This document shows, one piece after another, positions 40,515-48,352 of a stretch of 64,000 nucleotides of DNA. Both the position numbers and the translations under genes were made by a program. The DNA lies in NCBI RefSeq assembly GCF_019049325.1, contig NZ_JAGMUO010000038.1, positions 1 to 64,000 on the forward strand, read 5' to 3'. This DNA comes from Streptomyces sp. AC512_CC834 (GTDB lineage Bacteria > Actinomycetota > Actinomycetes > Streptomycetales > Streptomycetaceae). Each line of letters opens with the position of its first letter. The first letter of the stretch is position 1. Under the pieces are notes generated by a model that worked only from the letters and a program-made list of their open reading frames with translations, had not been told where the DNA came from and searched no databases.

Positions 40515-40882
40515 GGGGCCTTGGCCCCGTTCTTCACCTCGTAGAGGGCCAGGAGCGCCCTGGCACGGATCGCACAGTCCCGCATGAACTGGAATGACTC
40601 GTAGACCGGCGTTTCCTGGGTGGGGCGCCTCTTCAGGTCGAGCAGGTGATAGCAGGCTCGGTAGAGGGCCATGACCTCATCGTCATCGTTCGCTCCGAGG
40701 TCTGCCGTAAGCAGCTCGCTCATGAAACCGATGAGTACACCCGTGCGTGAGTCGATGTCCTGGCGTCTTGAAGCGTCCAGCCTCATGCCCAGGACCGAAT
40801 CCACGGTGTCCCCAGCTCCGTCCACGTCGATCGGCATGTCATCGACGCTGATTGCGATCTTCTCTCTACTCCCGCTCACCAC
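40511..40882 (-). CDS. Hypothetical protein, first gene of the GTGA-chained trio
   Basis: This 123-aa acidic protein starts V-V-S-G-S-R-E-K-I-A-I-S-V-D-D-M. I chose GTG 40882 because GGAGG lies exactly 6 nt upstream; an open frame extends 20 codons further without a ribosome site. The body is helical (F-M-S-E-L-L-T-A-D-L, V-M-A-L-Y-R-A-C-Y-H-L-L) and ends G-A-K-A-P. Its TGA overlaps the next GTG. It faces the XRE regulator gene at 41030 across a 147-bp divergent region with GTTGTC/GACAAC dyads. No family is recognised. Confidence 0.68.
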   Translation of the reverse strand: MVSGSREKIAISVDDMPIDVDGAGDTVDSVLGMRLDASRRQDIDSRTGVLIGFMSELLTADLGANDDDEVMALYRACYHLLDLKRRPTQETPVYESFQFMRDCAIRARALLALYEVKNGAKAP

Positions 40883-40903
40883 CGTGTACCTCCGTGTGGA
40901 CAC

Positions 40904-40969
40904 GTTGTCGCTGTCTGTTACTAGACAACAGTGGAAGAGCAAGATCAGCTAACACAGGAGTTGCACAAC
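40904..40969. promoter_or_regulatory. Candidate operators between the trio and the XRE gene
   Basis: GTTGTC (40904-40909) and GACAAC (40924-40929) form an inverted pair with a 14-bp spacer, and GTTGCACAAC (40960-40969) is a further palindrome sharing the GTTG/CAAC ends. Position and similarity suggest binding by the XRE regulator. Confidence 0.45.
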
Positions 40970-41029
40970 TGCTGTCGGTCGTACGTCATCTGATGGGCCG
41001 TTGGCATCTGATCGTGGAACAGTAGGTGT

Positions 41030-42211
41030 ATGGAGAGCACCCCGGCACCCGGCGAGAACATCGCTGTCCTTCGCAAGGCCAGAGGACTCGGCCAGGCCAA
41101 GCTGGCTCGCTTGGCCGGCATCTCCGTGTCCTACCTGACCAAGATCGAGAACGGCATCCGGCCGACCACGCCCCCGTTGGCCGCAGCGGTGGCGAAGACT
41201 CTGCACGTCCCGGTCCAGCGCATCTACGGACAGCCGTTCCTGGGCCTGTCCGAACAGGCCGACCTTCTCAACGAACTCCGGGGTGCGGTGCGCAGGTACA
41301 CCCTTCCCCGGGAAGACGTGCCCGATCCGGCCGTATTGGCGGCCGACGTGGACAAGGCGATGAGACTCCGGGCTGAAACCAAGTACCTGGAGCTACTTGA
41401 GCTGCTGCCCCGGCTTCTGGGTCAAGTCACCGCAACGGCTCTGTCGTCCTCCGGAGAGGCCGGCGCCTGGACTCAGGTCTCCGACGTCTACGGATGCGCC
41501 TACGCAGCCGCTCACCGGCTCGCACAGTCCGATCTCGCAGACATGATCGTCTCTCGTCAGGTCTGGGCCGCACAGCAGACCTGGAACCCTGAGGCGGAAG
41601 TCGTGGCGGCCTGGAACGAGGCCGGCACCTACCAGAGCGCTGGGCAGTACGGCGACGGCCTGGCCATCGTCGAACGGGCCGTCAGCCGCTACGAACAGGT
41701 CGCCGGAGCCGATACGCCGGCCCGAGCGCTCTCCCTGGGCTCCCTGCACCTTCGAGGAATCGTCCTCGCGTCCCGTCATAAGGACTCCGATGCCACGGCG
41801 GACCACCTTCGGAAGGCGAAAAGGCATGCTGAGCGGATCCCGAACGATGTTCTGAAGCACAATTTGACTTTCGGGCAGGAGAACACGGCCCTGTATGAGC
41901 TTGCGGCTCATATGGAGCTGGGGAAGCCCGATAAGGCAGCCGAAATGGCGGGTCCATTGATCAGAACCCCGCCTGCGACCCTCACACCCAACCGCCTTGG
42001 TCGAATGTACATCGACGTAGCCCGAGTGAGGTTGGAGACCAGGGACTATGCGGGGGCTGAACAAGCCCTGGAGAAGGCATTCGAGGTGGCCCCTCAGATG
42101 GCTGAGGTCCATCCAATGGTGAGAGAGGTAGTCCGAGTGCTTTTCGTGCTCCATCAGAGAGCACGACCCAAGCTCATGGAGATGGCGAAGAAGACCGGCC
42201 TCTCTGGGTAG
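41030..42211 (+). CDS. XRE regulator with TPR-like C-terminal region
   Basis: This 393-aa regulator has an N-terminal XRE helix-turn-helix: N-I-A-V-L-R-K-A-R-G-L-G-Q-A-K-L-A-R-L-A-G followed by S-Y-L-T-K-I-E-N-G-I-R-P. The rest is helical, with tetratricopeptide-like repeats rich in A-x-x-x-L/Y, for example E-A-G-T-Y-Q-S-A-G-Q-Y-G-D-G-L-A-I-V-E. Such XRE-TPR proteins in Streptomyces often respond to peptides or to partner proteins. It diverges from the small-gene trio and lies within the accessory block, so it is the best candidate regulator of the trio and perhaps of the RiPP operon. GC content of its second half is slightly below its neighbours. Confidence 0.9.
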   Translation: MESTPAPGENIAVLRKARGLGQAKLARLAGISVSYLTKIENGIRPTTPPLAAAVAKTLHVPVQRIYGQPFLGLSEQADLLNELRGAVRRYTLPREDVPDPAVLAADVDKAMRLRAETKYLELLELLPRLLGQVTATALSSSGEAGAWTQVSDVYGCAYAAAHRLAQSDLADMIVSRQVWAAQQTWNPEAEVVAAWNEAGTYQSAGQYGDGLAIVERAVSRYEQVAGADTPARALSLGSLHLRGIVLASRHKDSDATADHLRKAKRHAERIPNDVLKHNLTFGQENTALYELAAHMELGKPDKAAEMAGPLIRTPPATLTPNRLGRMYIDVARVRLETRDYAGAEQALEKAFEVAPQMAEVHPMVREVVRVLFVLHQRARPKLMEMAKKTGLSG

Positions 42212-42217
42212 GCCGGT
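42194..42217 (+). terminator. Hairpin over the XRE gene stop
   Basis: ACCGGCCT (42194-42201) pairs perfectly with AGGCCGGT (42210-42217) with an 8-nt loop and spans the stop codon. It is a plausible terminator without a U-tract. Bases 42218-42390 show nothing else. Confidence 0.6.
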
Positions 42218-42390
42218 TCTGGGACGCAAGCCTCCTGCGTACGAGAAGCCCTCGGTGAATCTTACGGCTTGCCCGACCGTGCTCATGCGGACGAGACGGC
42301 CGGGCCGGCCAGTTCTGGGGGCGTGAGCAGCTCGGCGGGGTGAGGTTGGCGGTGGGCTCACCCCGTCAAGTAGGCAGCCAAGTTGCCAGG

Positions 42391-42654
42391 ATGAGCGACA
42401 TGACAACGATCGACGGTGAGGTAGCGCCCGGTTTCGAACCGGTCCGCGAGGCGGTCCTGGCGAACTTCGCCCAGCACGGGGACATTGGCGCGGCCTTATG
42501 CGTCTACCAGCACGGTCGGCCTGTAGTGAGCAATGACCGCTTACGCTCAGCATTAAATTTGAGCAGTGAAGGCATGCCTTCACCCCCTGAGCTCAGAACT
42601 GACCTACCTCGCAGCATGCCCTGGTCGGCCACCGGCATGTGCTGGCAGGACTAG
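42391..42654 (+). pseudogene. Truncated beta-lactamase-like serine hydrolase
   Basis: The first ~46 codons (M-S-D-M-T-T-I-D-G-E-V-A-P-G-F-E-P-V-R-E-A ... V-Y-Q-H-G-R-P-V-V) match the N-terminus of EstB/class C beta-lactamase-like hydrolases, which normally continue D-L-W-G-G and reach about 380 residues. After Val 46 (about base 42528) the similarity stops. The following 40 codons are unrelated, from locally AT-rich DNA (GCATTAAATTTGAG), and end at 42654. The S-x-x-K catalytic motif and everything after it are lost. This looks like an insertion or deletion breakpoint marking the right edge of the accessory block. Confidence 0.75.
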
Positions 42655-42900
42655 CCTCGATTCGTCAGCAGGATTCGGTGGCTGACCTGCTCGGCAGTTC
42701 GCCCCTGATGTCCTCGGACCGTTCGAGGTGGGCCGTCGCGTGACGCTGCGGGTGCGGCGGGTTCCACGGGCCCGGAGTGCTGCTGGTCTTCTCCTTGCTG
42801 GTCCTTGGTAGCCTGCTGTCAGGTGACAGCCTGTAGGGCGGTGAGGCGTTTCCAGCAGGTGGCGAAGACTTCTGCCCGGGGGCCAAGTCGGGGCGGGGCT
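42655..42900. other. Gene-free remnant DNA
   Basis: No intact gene is seen. One minus-strand frame gives a short protein-like stretch (R-A-E-V-F-A-T-C-W-K-R-L-T-A-L-Q-A-V-T) that ends quickly; I cannot place it. The region contains the palindrome at 42825-42840 and ends at the lipoprotein gene's stop. It may be debris from the event that truncated the hydrolase gene. Confidence 0.45.
42825..42840. terminator. Perfect 16-bp palindrome
   Basis: GCTGTCA-GG-TGACAGC is fully symmetric, and its flanks extend the dyad imperfectly (CCT...AGG). It lies about 60 bp beyond the stop of the minus-strand lipoprotein gene. It could be its terminator or a binding or recombination site; the 2-nt centre is too tight for a normal hairpin loop. 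Confidence 0.4.
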
Positions 42901-44337
42901 TCAGCCCGCCGACCGGTGGACCATCACGGACGCCCCTTCGTCGTCCAGCCCGACGTACGCGTTCACCAGCCGGGGAGCCGCGCCCGGTGAGCGTTCCCGG
43001 TCCGTGCCGGTGCGCCCGTCTAGGACGATCGGCTCGGGCTGCCGGTTCTCCCGCTGGACCACTCCGTAGACGAGGCCGTGGTAGGCCGCGGTCAGGAACG
43101 GTGCGATCCGGCCGGTGTCGTCGGACGGGCCTCCGATCCTCCACCGACGCTTCCCGTCCGCGTCGTATGCCACCAGCTCCGCTTCCTCCTCGTCGCCCAT
43201 GCTGCAGACCGTCAGCGACCGTCCGTCGTACAGGCAGCGGTTGATGGCGGGGGAATCCTCGCCGTATCCCTCCAGGGGCTGCGGACTGCCGTCGGAGAGC
43301 TTCACGACCGTGGTGCCGGAGCCCAGGCCGACGGCCCGGGCGAGCACCCGTTCCGGTGAGAACATGGTGGCGTCGAGCTGACCGTATGACGTCGCGGACG
43401 ATGTCCACTGCCGCGCGCCGCGCTCCGCGTCGTGGGAGGCGAGGACCACCCAGCCTTCCGCGTTCTCCGTTCCGCCGACGACGTGGTGGTTCAGGACGAG
43501 CTGTGCCTCGAAGTTCTCCTGCTGCCACACCACCTTCCTGGTCGTCAGGTCGACCCCGTAGGTCGTGTGCGACACACCGATTGACCGGTCGCCTCCGAGG
43601 ACCAGCACCGCCGTGTGCCCGCTGACTCCGGCGACACGACACGTGGTGTGTTCCTCCTGGAGGTCCAGGCGAGTACGCCACGCGGTCCTCCCACTGTCGG
43701 CGTCCAGGGCCACCATCTCGACGGCCTCGGCGTCGGGCTGGGTGCCGCTGCCCTGTTCGACGACCGGGAACAGTGCCAGCGCGACCTTCTTCCCACCCAC
43801 GGTCGCCACGGCCGGTCCCCGCTTCTCGCAGGAGGGAGTGAGGTCTCTGGGCGGGTCGCGCCTCGCGGGCAGGTACCCGTCCGGCATGCTGCCCTCCGGC
43901 TTCGCTGTCCCCACTGTCTCGCCCGATGCCAGGTCGATGGCGATGAGAGAACCACCCTGCTCGCCGAACGTGTATGCCTTCGTTCCGTCGAGTGTCACCG
44001 CGGCGAGTCCGCTCGGGTTCACGGCGAAGGGCACGCCCGGTGCGAATCGCGTCGGTGGGTCGTGGGCGACGAGAGCCTCGGCGCCCTCCCCGCCATCGCC
44101 GCTACGACCCGCCTCGCGCTGATCCTCCGTACGGGAACCGGCGTCGTCCGGGTCGCCGGAACCGCCGCAGCCGACAGTGAGCAGGAGCAGTGCGCAGGCA
44201 GCCGTCAGCGTGCGGGAAGCCCGTCGCCCGGGCCCGGTCGCCGGGGCCCTGGTCCCTCCGTGAACCCTCACCGCGTCACCGACGCGCTCATGCTCTGCAT
44301 CCCCACCCCTGAAACCGTTGGACCCCTGTGCTGCCAC
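42901..44337 (-). CDS. PQQ-like beta-propeller lipoprotein
   Basis: This 478-aa secreted protein has a hydrophobic segment ending in the lipobox L-T-V-G-C near residue 57, then an acid- and Arg-rich spacer. Repeated propeller blades follow: Y-T-F-G-E-Q-G-G-S-L-I-A-I-D-L-A-S-G-E-T, M-V-A-L-D-A-D-S-G-R-T-A-W-R and others of the PQQ/YncE type. No catalytic residues are evident; such proteins usually bind partners or sense ligands. The GTG at 44337 has GAGGG upstream. A GTG at 44271 would give a more typical signal-peptide length. It is the first conserved-looking gene right of the accessory block. Confidence 0.8.
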   Translation of the reverse strand: MAAQGSNGFRGGDAEHERVGDAVRVHGGTRAPATGPGRRASRTLTAACALLLLTVGCGGSGDPDDAGSRTEDQREAGRSGDGGEGAEALVAHDPPTRFAPGVPFAVNPSGLAAVTLDGTKAYTFGEQGGSLIAIDLASGETVGTAKPEGSMPDGYLPARRDPPRDLTPSCEKRGPAVATVGGKKVALALFPVVEQGSGTQPDAEAVEMVALDADSGRTAWRTRLDLQEEHTTCRVAGVSGHTAVLVLGGDRSIGVSHTTYGVDLTTRKVVWQQENFEAQLVLNHHVVGGTENAEGWVVLASHDAERGARQWTSSATSYGQLDATMFSPERVLARAVGLGSGTTVVKLSDGSPQPLEGYGEDSPAINRCLYDGRSLTVCSMGDEEEAELVAYDADGKRRWRIGGPSDDTGRIAPFLTAAYHGLVYGVVQRENRQPEPIVLDGRTGTDRERSPGAAPRLVNAYVGLDDEGASVMVHRSAG

Positions 44338-44439
44338 TGTCCCTCGGACGGGCTCCGCAGTCCTTGGCGGGAAGTGCAGGGATTCTTGTCATTCGGCGCA
44401 TGCTCCTCACCGGCACCGCGAGCGCACGTGCTGAACGCG

Positions 44440-45069
44440 TCACCGGCTGCCGGTGAGGTGGGCGAAGACGACCACGTTGCCCTGGTACCCGGTACTGCGT
44501 GAGTAGTCGCCGCCGCAGGTGATGACGCGCAGTTCGGGGCGGTTCGCCGCGCCGTACACCTTCTCGTCGGGGAAGTCGTCGGCGGCGTACACCTCCACCG
44601 CGTCCACGGTGAAGAGCGCGACGCCGCCGTCGCGCCGGTCGACCTCGATCGTGGAGCCCTTCTTCAGGGCGCCGAGGCGGTAGAAGACGGCGGGGCCCTC
44701 GGCGTTGTCGACGTGCCCGGCGACGATCGCGGTGCCCGTCTCGCCCGGGGTGGTGCCGGCCTCGTACCAGCCGGCGAGGTTCTTCTTCTCGGCGGGCGGC
44801 ACGTCCAGGCTGCCCGTCTCCGTCAGGCCCAGGCCGGTCAGCGGGGCGTCCACGCCGATCGCCGGGATGCGGACGCGGTCCGGCGGGGAGGGCGGCAGCG
44901 CGGGTGCGGCGGCCCCCCGGTCGGACTGGTCGGGCCGGCCGGTGCCGGCCTGTGCGGCCGACGGCTGGGGTGGGGCGTCGGTGTGGGCGCCGGCCAGCAG
45001 GAGCCCCGCCCCGCAGCAGAGGGCGACCACGGTGACGCCCGCTATCGCGGTGTCCTTGACCCTGCGCAT
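44440..45069 (-). CDS. Class F sortase
   Basis: This 209-aa membrane-anchored sortase has one N-terminal helix (V-T-V-V-A-L-C-C-G-A-G-L-L-L-A), a Pro/Ala spacer, and the sortase domain from R-I-P-A-I-G-V-D-A-P-L. Catalytic residues are visible: His in V-A-G-H-V-D, Cys in L-R-V-I-T-C-G-G-D-Y and a late Arg in the S-R-S-T-G-Y segment. The short length and T-C-G-G-x-Y pattern match actinobacterial class F. It sits about 120 bp downstream of a secreted membrane-tailed protein on the same strand, likely an operon. Its substrates probably carry LPxTG-like motifs; none is obvious in that neighbour. Confidence 0.92.
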   Translation of the reverse strand: MRRVKDTAIAGVTVVALCCGAGLLLAGAHTDAPPQPSAAQAGTGRPDQSDRGAAAPALPPSPPDRVRIPAIGVDAPLTGLGLTETGSLDVPPAEKKNLAGWYEAGTTPGETGTAIVAGHVDNAEGPAVFYRLGALKKGSTIEVDRRDGGVALFTVDAVEVYAADDFPDEKVYGAANRPELRVITCGGDYSRSTGYQGNVVVFAHLTGSR

Positions 45070-45188
45070 GACGTCCCCTCTCCCTCGGATCCCTGGAGGT
45101 CCCCTGCCCCCTCCGGGCCGCGAGGGGCGTCGGACCCGGAGGGGGTGGGGAAGTGCGGTACCGGCGGACGGGCAGCGGAGGGTGCCCG

Positions 45189-45731
45189 TCAGATCCCGTC
45201 GCCTCTCGCCCGGCGATGCAGGAGCCAGGTACCGCCCGCGGCGGCGACGGCGAGAGCCGCCACGCCGGCCGCGGTCTGCGCGGGATCGGGGCCAAGAGCG
45301 CCGCCGACCCCCGTCTTCACGCTTCCTCTGGGGTACACCTGCTCGGCGGCCGAGGTCAGCGTGACCACCAGGTCGCCCGTCACCCGCCGTTCGTCGTCCC
45401 CACAGGTCGCGACGATCTCGTACGTCCCCGGCTGCGCGCTCGGCGGCACCTCGAAGTGGCCGCTCGCCTCGCCCTCGCCCTCGCCGGTGCCCGGCGCCAG
45501 CGGGAAGGCACCCGCGCCGACCGCACTGGCGTCACCCGCCGCCGAGCCGCCCCTGCCGCACGCCGGGGTCGTCACCACCGCCCGCTCGCCCGGCACGACC
45601 GAGGACGGAAACACCGTCAGACCGCCGCCGGCGGTGCCGGGTTCCCCGGCGTACACCGGGGCCGCGGTGGTCAGACCGACGGCCGCGGCGGCGAGCGCGG
45701 TACCGGTCAGCAGGCGGGCGGTACGTCGCAT
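45189..45731 (-). CDS. Secreted membrane-anchored protein linked to sortase
   Basis: This 180-aa protein has a signal peptide (M-R-R-T-A-R-L-L-T-G-T-A-L-A-A-A-A-V-G-L) and an immunoglobulin-like beta region: T-V-F-P-S-S-V-V-P-G-E-R-A-V-V and Q-P-G-T-Y-E-I-V-A-T-C-G-D-D. It ends in a hydrophobic helix and a basic R-R-A-R-G-D-G-I tail. It resembles sortase substrates but lacks a clear LPxTG before the helix. It lies upstream of the sortase on the same strand, so the two are probably co-expressed. Two Cys may form a disulfide. Function unknown. Confidence 0.82.
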   Translation of the reverse strand: MRRTARLLTGTALAAAAVGLTTAAPVYAGEPGTAGGGLTVFPSSVVPGERAVVTTPACGRGGSAAGDASAVGAGAFPLAPGTGEGEGEASGHFEVPPSAQPGTYEIVATCGDDERRVTGDLVVTLTSAAEQVYPRGSVKTGVGGALGPDPAQTAAGVAALAVAAAGGTWLLHRRARGDGI

Positions 45732-45984
45732 CGGTGCTCCTTTGAGCTCTTCGGTGGCCCCTGCCCTACCGAGGAAAGTGGCACCGGACGCGGCCCGCCC
45801 CCCGAGAACGCGCGGGGTATGGGGCGAATGGGTGTTGCCCGCGCTCCCGAACGCCCGGTACCGGACAGCGTCTGGGCAGGTCACGGGCGTGCGGCGGGCG
45901 GGTTCCGAAAAGATCCGGAGGGGCGCGGGACGCGGGTGTGAACGGGTGACCGGTGCCTCCGAACGGGCCCTCCCGCATCGCGGC

Positions 45985-46015
45985 TTGACCTCGAGCAAGG
46001 TTGAGGTACCAGGCT
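45985..46015 (+). promoter_or_regulatory. SoxR-type (MerR family) promoter of the FMN reductase
   Basis: TTGACC (-35, 45985-45990) is followed by a 19-bp spacer and CAGGCT (-10, 46010-46015). The spacer carries the dyad ACCTC...GAGGT (45988-46007). The overlong spacer with a central dyad is the hallmark of MerR-family promoters, and the half-sites match SoxR boxes. From memory, an FMN reductase is an established SoxR target in S. coelicolor. The start codon is 7 nt after the -10, implying a leaderless mRNA. Confidence 0.8.
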
Positions 46016-46022
46016 CTCCCGC

Positions 46023-46610
46023 ATGAACACCACGACCGCACCCCTGCGTGTGACCCTGCTCGTCGGCAGCAACCGGCACGGCCGCTTCGGCCCCGTCATC
46101 GCCGACTGGCTCATGAACCACCTCGAGGCCCACGACGACCTGGTCCCGGAGGTGGTGGACGTCGCCGGGACCGAGCTGCCCACCACCTTCGCCCGGACCC
46201 CGGAGGCGGGTGCCGCACTGGCGGAGATCACCCCGAAACTGGCGGACGCCGACGCGTTCGTCGTGCTCACCCCCGAGTACAACCACTCGTTCCCGGCGGG
46301 TCTGAAGAACGTCATCGACTGGCACTTCACCGAGTGGCGGGCCAAGCCCGTCGGTCTCGTCTCCTACGGCGGTCTGTCCGGCGGCCTGCGCGCCGCCGAG
46401 CACCTGCGCCAGGTCTTCGCCGAACTGCACGCCGTCACCGTCCGCGACACCGTCTCCTTCCACAACGCGGGCGCGTCCTTCGACGACGAGGGCACGCTCA
46501 GGGACCCGTCGGGGCCGGACGCGGCGGCCAAGACGATGCTCGACCAGTTGGTGTGGTGGGGGCAGGCCCTGCGGGAGGCGAAGGAGAAGCGGCCCTACGA
46601 CGACGCGTGA
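46023..46610 (+). CDS. NADPH-dependent FMN reductase, SoxR-target type
   Basis: This 195-aa flavoprotein has the flavodoxin-like start L-L-V-G-S-N-R-H-G-R-F-G-P and the T-P-E-Y-N-H-S-F-P-A-G-L-K-N motif typical of NAD(P)H:FMN/quinone reductases. It probably reduces quinones or redox-cycling compounds. Its promoter is MerR/SoxR-like, so redox-active antibiotics such as pigmented quinones would be the inducer. The ATG at 46023 has no ribosome site and lies 7 nt after the -10, so translation from a leaderless transcript is likely. No soxR gene is in the window. Confidence 0.92.
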   Translation: MNTTTAPLRVTLLVGSNRHGRFGPVIADWLMNHLEAHDDLVPEVVDVAGTELPTTFARTPEAGAALAEITPKLADADAFVVLTPEYNHSFPAGLKNVIDWHFTEWRAKPVGLVSYGGLSGGLRAAEHLRQVFAELHAVTVRDTVSFHNAGASFDDEGTLRDPSGPDAAAKTMLDQLVWWGQALREAKEKRPYDDA

Positions 46611-46642
46611 GGCGCCGTAGGAAGCGCGCCCGTAGGAAGCGC

Positions 46643-46674
46643 CCATAGGAAGCTGCCATAGGAGCTTCCTATGG
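46643..46674 (+). terminator. Perfect 12-bp stem-loop after the FMN reductase
   Basis: CCATAGGAAGCT (46643-46654) and AGCTTCCTATGG (46663-46674) are perfect complements with an 8-nt loop. Upstream, TAGGAAGC-containing units recur three times (46613-46652). The stem is unusually AT-rich, so it could also be an operator for the downstream SDR pair. Confidence 0.65.
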
Positions 46675-46761
46675 CAGCCGCTGCAATTTCGTCTTTGCTT
46701 CCCTTCGATTTCCGGATCTACCGTGTGGGGGTAATCATGCGAACGTGAAAGGGATAACGTC

Positions 46762-47556
46762 ATGGCCGTGAAGAAAAACGAGTCGGACAACTCGGATAAC
46801 CCGGAGAACGGGGAGAACGGGGAACTCGTTGGAAAGCGGGCCCTGGTCACCGGCGGTACGCGCGGAATCGGAGCGGCCATCGTCCGGCGGCTCCTGGGCG
46901 CCGGTGCCGAGGTGATCACCACCGCCAGGTCGGCGACGGGCACGGCGCCGGAGGGGGCGGGCTTCGTGCAGGCGGACGTGCGGACCCTCGCCGGGGCTCA
47001 GGCGCTCGCCGGGGCCGCGCGGGAGGCGCTCGGCGGGGTGGACATCCTGGTCCACAACGCGGGCGGGGCGCGGCCCCACAAGGACGGCCTGCTCATCCCC
47101 GACGAGGAGTGGCTGGACACGCTGCACCTGAACCTCCTCGCGTCGGTCCGGCTGAACTCGCTGCTGGCGCCGGGCATGCGGGAACGGCGCTCGGGGGCGA
47201 TCGTGCACATCTCCTCGGCCGCGGTCGCGCCCCCGGCACCCCCGTTCCTGCACTACCAGGCGGCGAAGGCGGCGCTGGACAACTACAGCGCCGGACTGGC
47301 CGCGACGCTGGCCCCCTCCGGTGTCCGGGTCAACACCGTCAGCCCCGGCCGGACCTCCACCCCCGGCGGAGAGGAGACCCGGGAGCACTGGGCGAGCCTC
47401 AACGCCGGACCGGCCGCGACCGGCACCGCCCCGCTGGGACGCGACGGCCTGCCCGACGACATCGCCCACGCGGTGCTGTTCCTCGTGTCCGACCGGGCGG
47501 GCTGGGTGACCGGGACCAACCTCGCCGTGGACGGCGGGGAATATCCCAAGGGCTGA
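46762..47556 (+). CDS. SDR oxidoreductase
   Basis: This 264-aa SDR begins with a 25-residue Asn/Glu-rich tail (N-P-E-N-G-E-N-G-E) not typical of the family. Then come A-L-V-T-G-G-T-R-G-I-G, H-N-A-G-G-A, catalytic Y-Q-A-A-K and D-G-G-E near the end. Such enzymes reduce ketones or oxidise alcohols with NAD(P). It leads a two-gene operon (52-bp gap) with another SDR. AAAGGG precedes the ATG. No substrate is indicated. Confidence 0.9.
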   Translation: MAVKKNESDNSDNPENGENGELVGKRALVTGGTRGIGAAIVRRLLGAGAEVITTARSATGTAPEGAGFVQADVRTLAGAQALAGAAREALGGVDILVHNAGGARPHKDGLLIPDEEWLDTLHLNLLASVRLNSLLAPGMRERRSGAIVHISSAAVAPPAPPFLHYQAAKAALDNYSAGLAATLAPSGVRVNTVSPGRTSTPGGEETREHWASLNAGPAATGTAPLGRDGLPDDIAHAVLFLVSDRAGWVTGTNLAVDGGEYPKG

Positions 47557-47608
47557 TCCCCGAAAAGAAAGTGAAACTCGAGAAGCCTGCCAAAAAGGGG
47601 CCCCGGAA

Positions 47609-48352
47609 ATGGGTAAGTACAGCAACAAGAATGCCGTGATCACGGGCGGCGGCAGTGGAATGGGTTTCGCGATGGCGGAACTGCTGGTGGCCGGCGGAGC
47701 GCGCGTCGTGATCACCGGCCGTTCGCAGGCCACGCTCGACGCCGCGCGGGAGCGGCTCGGCGGGAACGCGGTGGCCGTCCGCGGCGACGTGGCCGCACTG
47801 TCCGACCTGGACGCTCTCGCCGACCGGGTGAAGACCGAACTCGGCACGGTCGACGCCCTGTTCGCCAACGCCGGCGTCGCGAACCTCACGCCCTTCGGAT
47901 CGACGACCGAGGAGGCCTACGACGAGCTGTTCGCGATCAACGTCAAGGGCGCCTACTTCACCGTGCAGAAGCTCGCCCCGCTGCTGAGCACGGGCGCCGG
48001 CGTCGTCCTCACCACCTCGGTCGCGAACGTCATCGGCATGGTGGACACCAGCGTCTACGCGGCGGGCAAGGCAGCGCTGCGCTCGATGGCCCGCAGTCTC
48101 TCCCGTGAGCTGCTGCCGCGCGGGATCCGGGTCAACGCCGTCAGTCCGGGCCCCGTCGACACGGGGGCCCTGGACGCGACGATGAGCGCGGAGGAGGCCG
48201 AGCGGTTCAAGGCGGAGCGGGTCGCGGACAATCCGATGCGGCGCTTCGGCACCCCCGACGAGATCGCCCGGGCGGCCGCGTTCCTCGCCTTCGACGCCAC
48301 CTACACCACGGGCGCCGAACTCGCCGTCGACGGAGGTGCCACCCAGCTCTGA
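47609..48352 (+). CDS. SDR oxidoreductase
   Basis: This 247-aa SDR has A-V-I-T-G-G-G-S-G-M-G near residue 10, A-N-A-G-V near 85, catalytic Y-A-A-G-K near 150 and the D-G-G-A end motif. GGGG lies before the ATG. It is the second gene of the SDR pair. Its 3' end overlaps the convergent LysR gene by 52 bp, so antisense transcription is likely where both are expressed. Confidence 0.9.
   Translation: MGKYSNKNAVITGGGSGMGFAMAELLVAGGARVVITGRSQATLDAARERLGGNAVAVRGDVAALSDLDALADRVKTELGTVDALFANAGVANLTPFGSTTEEAYDELFAINVKGAYFTVQKLAPLLSTGAGVVLTTSVANVIGMVDTSVYAAGKAALRSMARSLSRELLPRGIRVNAVSPGPVDTGALDATMSAEEAERFKAERVADNPMRRFGTPDEIARAAAFLAFDATYTTGAELAVDGGATQL

Noticed and set aside
42825..42840. Phage attachment site at the palindrome
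   Set aside because: No matching direct repeat at the left edge of the accessory block, and no integrase or tRNA is present.
42665..43681. Minus-strand frame overlapping the propeller lipoprotein
   Set aside because: Arg/Gly/Pro-rich and overlaps a gene with a signal peptide, lipobox and propeller repeats on the same strand in another frame.
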